Of a stretch of DNA of 64,000 nucleotides, positions 59,001 through 64,000 are shown piece after piece (position 1 is the stretch's first letter; each line of letters opens with the position of its first letter). Under the pieces are notes generated by a model that was not told where the DNA came from, did no database searches, and saw nothing but the letters and a program-made list of their open reading frames with translations. The translations under genes were made by a program, and so were the position numbers. The DNA lies in NCBI GenBank assembly GCA_964019415.1, contig OZ025877.1:2797879-2861878 (forward strand). Direction: 5' to 3'. This stretch comes from Ianthella basta (taxonomy: Eukaryota; Porifera; Demospongiae; Verongiida; Ianthellidae).

Positions 59001-60184
59001 CTGCCCGCAGAAATTCCTCAGATTCCAGGATCTACATAAATTCTGCTTGAATAATGGTTTTGTAGACACAGAAAAGCAATTTTCTGCCCTCCTACATCTG
59101 TTTTTCTTCCTTGGCTTTTACTCCTTCTTCAACCTCCGAGGTGTTCCCAATGAAAGCAATTTTGTTTGCACTGACACCGGTGTCTTTCTCAAGGAGGTGT
59201 CCAAGCTGCTTGCCATACAGCACCACAAGCAACCAAGGTGCTCTGGTGTTAGGAAGTTCCAACAGTATGGCATCATCTCCAGTGAAGATGATGAACTCTT
59301 TGAGGAATTGGGCATTAGGAAGGAGGTGGACCGAAAGTGGTTCCTTGGAGCTCTGGAGCACCTTGGATTGTTGGCACGCTATTCGGACTCGGGGTATTCT
59401 GCTCCATCTTACTTCATGCCTATTGCCCTGCCGCAAGAGAAGATGAAGATGGAAGATCAGGGCACCGTGGCCTCCCTCTGTGTCACTTTTGAATTTCCGG
59501 CTGCCACACCCCCTTTGGTCGACACAGACCTCCCACGAGGCATCTTCTGCCAACTGGCAGTGAAGCTCAGTAAAGTTGGTTCCTGGAAACCTTTTCCGAA
59601 AGCAAGCAATCGCAACACAGTCAAGTTCCGGTCGGGGAAGTTTGATGTGTACTTGAGGGAGGCACCAGGATTCATCAGCCTCACTCCCTTCCTGATGGAG
59701 GAGTTGGATGGGAAGGATCCAATAGCAGAACTCCATGAGCTTTGTAGAGAGATGCGCCACCTATTCTCCAAGGGCCTGGAATCTGCAGCTGAGGATGTGC
59801 TAGGTGTCCAAGGCAGGCAAGCGCCCAATCTTGTGTTTGGGTTTAAGTGCTGCTGTGACTGCACTCAGACACCTCATCTAGCAACCCCCAGACAGGCAGC
59901 TTCGAAGGGGAAATCCCTGATTTGCCAAATCACAGAGGAGGGGCGAGACAGCATACAAGAGGAACAGATTTGGTTCAGTCAAGTAGATGCAATGGTGAGA
60001 AGTAAACATTGGTGGTAGTGATGGTGGAGCCACAAGAGCTAGTGCATGAGGTACTCGTGCCTGTATTCTACTCAGGTTATGCCCTCTGGTACATGATCTA
60101 ACAACTCTCTTCTGTGCCCACTACAGCTTGTGAAACTACACAACATCTGGATCATGGAAAGGCCTTTTGACTCCACCAGATTTG
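38897..60184 (+). CDS. Expanded paralogue: 6 double-CCCH cassettes plus GTPase-COR (3' end not found)
   Basis: Nine exons fit one frame: 38897-39210, 39759-40064, 40841-41221, 41329-41409, 46093-46398, 46943-47248, 56605-56957, 57869-59994 and 60127-60184 (4231 nt, over 1400 codons). Six exons encode paired CCCH fingers, so 12 fingers. All cassette exons split an Arg/Ser/Lys codon the same way, making them interchangeable. The last exon ends TTTG/GTAAGT in the phase that gene 1 uses to enter AlbA_2, but no such exon follows before 64000. The array may instead be two genes. After 41409 an alternative exon from 41489 reads to a stop, and 46097 offers an ATG, so a CCCH-only protein and a separate CCCH-GTPase protein are also possible. 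Confidence 0.65.
40621..40680 (+). repeat. GTGAAA tandem tract, ISRE-like
   Basis: About eight copies of GTGAAA/GTGAA in the intron before cassette 3, giving several overlapping GAAANNGAAA sites. That is the consensus of interferon-regulatory-factor elements. The tract is almost absent from the matching intron of gene 1 (around 23310). It may be only a simple repeat. Confidence 0.5.
41490..42276. other. Intronic or intergenic, no gene recognised
   Basis: If the exon from 41489 is used, it reads SSLGSVKLSS and on to a stop near 41580. Otherwise AT-rich, with a TAATA run at 41980-41998. Confidence 0.5.
42277..42560. repeat. Degenerate tandem repeat, about 120-bp units
   Basis: The block ATTAGCGGAATTTCTTAATT followed by AG and CAAAATGG recurs at about 42277, 42403 and 42521. 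Confidence 0.7.
42891..43100. repeat. Inverted repeat with 75-bp arms
   Basis: AGTGCAAGTTACAATAT...GGTCATAGAAAAAGA (42891-42966) is the inverse of TCTTTTTCTATGACC...ATTGTAACTTGCACT (43027-43100). The centre holds a further partial copy of the same motifs, so it would fold into a branched hairpin. Confidence 0.75.
43116..44529 (+). mobile_element. Possible Helitron-like element
   Basis: Starts A/TCTAATATATAAAGCC and ends CTGCTAG/T, which fits the Helitron rule (5' TC, 3' CTRR, insertion between A and T). It contains a (TG)n tract (44032-44120). No Rep/helicase frame and only a weak 3' hairpin, so at best non-autonomous. Confidence 0.3.
45765..45963. mobile_element. 199-bp palindromic hammerhead element with 14-bp target duplication
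   Basis: Flanked by TTCCTATAGATCTG at 45751-45764 and 45964-45977. Inside, arms 45799-45873 and 45889-45966 are inverted copies, with one or two mismatches. The plus strand at 45875-45920 reads CTGAAGA, a perfect 7-bp stem II (GACCAGA-GCA-TCTGGTC), GAAAC and GTC: a hammerhead core of the Penelope type. No coding sequence. It resembles a retrozyme or a minimal Penelope terminal repeat pair. Confidence 0.75.
46093..47248 (+). CDS. CCCH cassettes 4-5 of gene 2
   Basis: Exons 46093-46398 and 46943-47248. The pair with its intron is a near-identical copy of 38.98-40.06 kb (offset about 7185 bp), showing a recent two-cassette duplication. The first finger pair begins NMPEGEKVPIRSRPEIEP. An in-frame ATG at 46097 could start a separate transcript. 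Confidence 0.8.
47823..47870. repeat. Perfect 20-bp hairpin
   Basis: CCTGCCTTGCTATTGCCATT and its exact inverse around an 8-nt loop (AGCTGTTC). No flanking extension, so shorter than a typical miRNA precursor. Confidence 0.8.
48272..48311. repeat. (CCAAACCT)n octamer array
   Basis: Five tandem CCAAACCT units without interruption. Confidence 0.9.
48516..48670 (+). mobile_element. hAT-like MITE, copy 1
   Basis: 155 bp with terminal repeats AGGGCGGATCC and GGATCTGCCCT. About 85 percent identical to 55708-55861 in inverted orientation. The terminal motif resembles widespread hAT MITEs. No 8-bp duplication remains. Confidence 0.7.
49421..49860 (-). pseudogene. Penelope-like RT fragment A
   Basis: Minus-strand frames encode FLGYRKPTHTSRYLDFQSYH, then after broken frames PYVAGTSEDIR and RSLWSVLTKVN, the region just after the RT domain of Penelope-like elements. 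It stops abruptly at 49421, beside ATGTCCCACATG, without reaching GIY-YIG. Confidence 0.75.
50110..51126. other. Intron sequence, no gene recognised
   Basis: AT-rich and without domain-like ORFs, up to the target site of the R2-like element. Confidence 0.5.
51141..54523 (+). mobile_element. Full-length R2-like non-LTR retrotransposon
   Basis: A 3383-bp insertion flanked by TAATTACATGTCAC at 51127-51140 and 54524-54537 (14-bp target duplication). It has a 5' leader of about 140 bp, one long broken ORF, a 3' UTR of about 300 bp and AATAAA at 54504, about 15 bp before the 3' end. There is no poly(A) tail. Inserted in the large intron before the last CCCH cassette, in sense with the gene. Confidence 0.9.
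51280..54221 (+). pseudogene. R2-like ORF: Cys-rich N-terminus, RT, CCHC, restriction-like endonuclease (two lesions)
   Basis: N-terminus has a dense CxxC region (PTCCSCMSIGRCVRCACVKA, then CTDC) and a conserved EIVHWRRNIFLLPSSKVGR block. RT motifs are A (LLVDASNAFNSL), B (EGTTQGDPLAMAMY), C (WFADDAYAGG) and D-like (NSSKTWLVV). The end carries CVCGAAYTTGHALSC (C-x-C-x7-H-x3-C), RHNEVRD, then ARLDVAA and FFDVRVFNP, which fits the CCHC plus PD-(D/E)XK nuclease of R2-group elements. Lesions: an in-frame TAG at 51916-51918 and a frameshift near 52115, where the frame ending at 52152 must pass to the one carrying HPVMFETVNG. The RT-endonuclease part (52152-54221) is fully open. Confidence 0.85.
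54540..55705. other. Intron sequence, no gene recognised
   Basis: AT-rich. No repeat or domain recognised. Confidence 0.5.
55708..55861 (-). mobile_element. hAT-like MITE, copy 2
   Basis: 154 bp, inverted relative to the copy at 48516. Terminal repeats AGGGCGGATCG and GGATCTGCCCT. Confidence 0.7.
55957..56310 (+). pseudogene. Penelope-like GIY-YIG fragment B
   Basis: Reads KDTLPAEQKSKVVYQIPCSC, a stop, MAYIGETTRRLETRKKEHQD, SAVSEHAWEHHPIDWGGTK, another stop and KELQLKEALRI: the GIY-YIG domain and the C-terminal end of a Penelope-like protein. It begins where fragment A (49421) ends in the protein. ATGTCCCACATG stands at both breaks (49409-49420 and 55957-55968). Confidence 0.8.
56605..56957 (+). 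CDS. CCCH cassette 6 of gene 2, joined to the GTPase exon
   Basis: 353-nt exon with both fingers intact (C-x5-C-x5-C-x3-H, C-x8-C-x5-C-x3-H). It ends GCTGCAG/GTGAGA after one base of a codon, exactly the phase needed for the G/AG Glu codon of the GTPase exon. It therefore replaces the two linker exons of gene 1. Confidence 0.8.
57129..57714. mobile_element. Penelope-like remnant with inverted ends and 12-bp target duplication
   Basis: Flanked by GATCACATGATA at 57117-57128 and 57715-57726. Arms near 57160-57240 and 57630-57712 are inverted copies carrying decayed hammerhead cores (CTGAAGA, GCTAGAGCATCTAG). The middle keeps a decayed C-terminal PLE segment (WEEISILDQVRYTE, EGIHPHLLNSSPGML). 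Lies in the intron between cassette 6 and the GTPase exon. Confidence 0.75.
57869..59994 (+). CDS. GTPase-COR exon of gene 2
   Basis: 2126 nt, same limits and phases as 26595-28675. G1 FVGTPSVGKSTL, G3 LLDTGGQPSFQDAL, G4-like VVGNFRD. The acidic linker after the GTPase start is longer than in gene 1, with an internal repeat (VERTSMRKVASAD / LERMSTK). From the FNLRGVPNESNF segment onward, about 250 residues are identical to gene 1 with only scattered silent changes, whereas the N-terminal third differs at many positions. Confidence 0.85.
60127..60184 (+). CDS. 58-nt exon after GTPase-COR, gene 2
   Basis: LVKLHNIWIMERPFDSTRF, matching LVKLDSMWIMEKPFDSTRF of gene 1 (28802-28859). Donor TTTG/GTAAGT. 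Confidence 0.8.
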
Positions 60185-62678
<2,494 letters not shown>

Positions 62679-63478
62679 CAGCACGAGGACACCACATTTG
62701 CATTCCGGACAAGCTTGGTTCATACACTGGTTTCCACTCCTACCTTCTGAAACAGCTGGTTCACTGGGGGCTTGCTGCGGAATTAGCCAGCAAGGATTCT
62801 GTAGGCAATGCAGCAGGTGGCACCATGTGTGAGTACTTTACTCCTTCAGTCTTGCCTGCTTGTGACCTAGATCAGTGCTATTTCTCTGACAAGTGCCTCA
62901 TTCCTGATCTAGCTTTCACATTTCTCATTGATCACCAAGATGGGAAATTTTGCTATATTCCTCGGGGGATTTTCCCTCACCTGGTTGTGAACCTTCTTAC
63001 TGCAAACAGAGGTTACAATATTCAGCCCAATACTGAGAAGTACAAGTGCCTGTCTTGCAATGTGGCCATATTTGAGATAAAGTCTTCTCCTGATTCTACA
63101 ATGGAGCACTCCTATAACGTGAGGCTGACTGACAATAAGGACCACATCTCAATTTCGATTCGACCATCGCATGCTAAGAGGAGATTGTCTTACTATGACT
63201 GCCATCAAGTGGTCATCAAGGACTGTCAATCAGCCATGAACAATCCATATAAACGAATCTACTACAAACCTCACCCCCTAACACTTGCGTTTCTGTGCCC
63301 ATGTGGTCAAATCGGCAAAGACCACTTGGCAGCCATCTTGCCCTGTGACAGCACGCCTGCCAAGCACAAAGTGGAGTGTTTGTCAACAGAGTGTCCTCTA
63401 TGGGAGGATGACTGGCCAGAGCTCATTGCCTATATCGTGGATCAAGGTTGGCATATTTATGCACATATTGTCACATAA
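62679..63478 (+). CDS. COR-like C-terminal exon of a third GTPase-COR gene
   Basis: After an acceptor (ACTGACAG, ending at 62678) the frame stays open for 265 codons to TAA. It matches the COR-B pattern of the two complete genes: a helical YTGFHSYLLKQLVHWGLAAE, then YFTPSVLP, then PRGIFPHLVVNLL, and a CPCGQIG segment where gene 1 has CCCDC. Overall identity is low, so this is an old paralogue. It could also be a diverged 3' part of gene 2. Upstream GTPase coding was not found. Confidence 0.6.
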
Positions 63479-64000
63479 CTGAATATGTGCCAGTTGAGAA
63501 TAAAAACCAAATATTATGCACACTTGTCAAAATGGAGATTTTTACATAAATCATGAAATCGACATCTCTAGTATCATTTTATAAAGTTTGGTAGCAATAC
63601 AATCTTCCGCTGCAAAGATGTAGCTGGCTAAGTAGCTCCATGCGGAGAACATTCTTCTTCACCGGTATTAAATGACAGAATTAATGAAAATTTTCTACAA
63701 AAATAGGAAGGATGTAGGGATGGCTCAAGAAGTACCGAAACAAGTAAAGGTTGTTACACAGTGGAGCATTAACCATGGTCCCTGCATGCAAGAATATCGC
63801 ACCTTGTGTGAAATGTGCATGACCACGGATGTCCTTTGAAACGATGCACAAGCTAACTTCGACCGAAGCTTCTCTCATATGTGTCTCCCAACGGACGTCT
63901 AACGGTCTTGTGAGGCTATTGAACAGACATTGAAGGAACAGTGGGCACAAAACTGTCGGTCGGTAATGTCATTGTAAAATGGTGTCTTGCACGTAACAAC
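63479..64000. other. 3' flank, no gene recognised
   Basis: Contains AATAAA at 63499, about 20 bp after the stop at 63478, a plausible poly(A) signal. The rest is AT-rich. Confidence 0.5.

Overview
The window is eukaryotic DNA with spliced genes, long introns, CpG-depleted AT-rich spacers and many (CA/TG)n tracts. The gene families suggest an early-branching animal, most likely a sponge and otherwise a cnidarian: collagen plus fibrinogen-like-related secreted proteins, P-loop GTPase/COR proteins, a CARD-like exon, YKT6 and Penelope-like retroelements. The species call is inference. All splice sites were placed by eye from GT/AG signals, reading phase and comparison of paralogues inside the window.

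Region 1 (1-3.5 kb) has one CARD-like exon and little else. Region 2 (3.5-20.4 kb) is a tandem segmental duplication. Units 1 and 2 each hold, on the minus strand, a single-exon collagen/fibrinogen-like-related gene and a 5'-truncated YKT6 gene; unit 3 holds only the collagen gene. Of four collagen-gene copies, one is intact (18258-19511), two carry point lesions and one is a 3' fragment. One YKT6 copy is open and the other has a one-base deletion. Region 3 (21.2-21.9 kb) is an intronless Rab-like GTPase with a single frameshift.

Region 4 (22.6-30.5 kb) is the main find. Seven exons join in phase into 3540 nt (1179 codons plus stop), encoding two double-CCCH zinc-finger cassettes, a P-loop GTPase with a COR-like domain, and a Schlafen-type AlbA_2 domain. 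Region 6 (38.6-60.2 kb) is an expanded paralogue: six double-CCCH cassettes (12 fingers), the same GTPase-COR exon and the same 58-nt exon, but no AlbA_2 exon before the window ends. A third COR-like 3' exon lies at 62.7-63.5 kb. CCCH RNA-binding modules, a GTPase/COR switch and a Schlafen nuclease-like fold together suggest RNA surveillance or innate immunity. That function is inference.

Region 5 (31-38 kb) has three copies of a local repeat. The middle copy is inverted and is interrupted, with an 8-bp target duplication, by two 5'-truncated Penelope-like elements in head-to-head orientation with hammerhead-ribozyme motifs at both ends. The long introns of the second gene hold more mobile DNA: a 199-bp palindromic hammerhead element with a 14-bp target duplication, a 586-bp Penelope remnant with a 12-bp duplication, two hAT-like MITEs, a Penelope element split in two, a possible Helitron, and a 3.4-kb R2-like non-LTR retrotransposon with a 14-bp duplication and two lesions.
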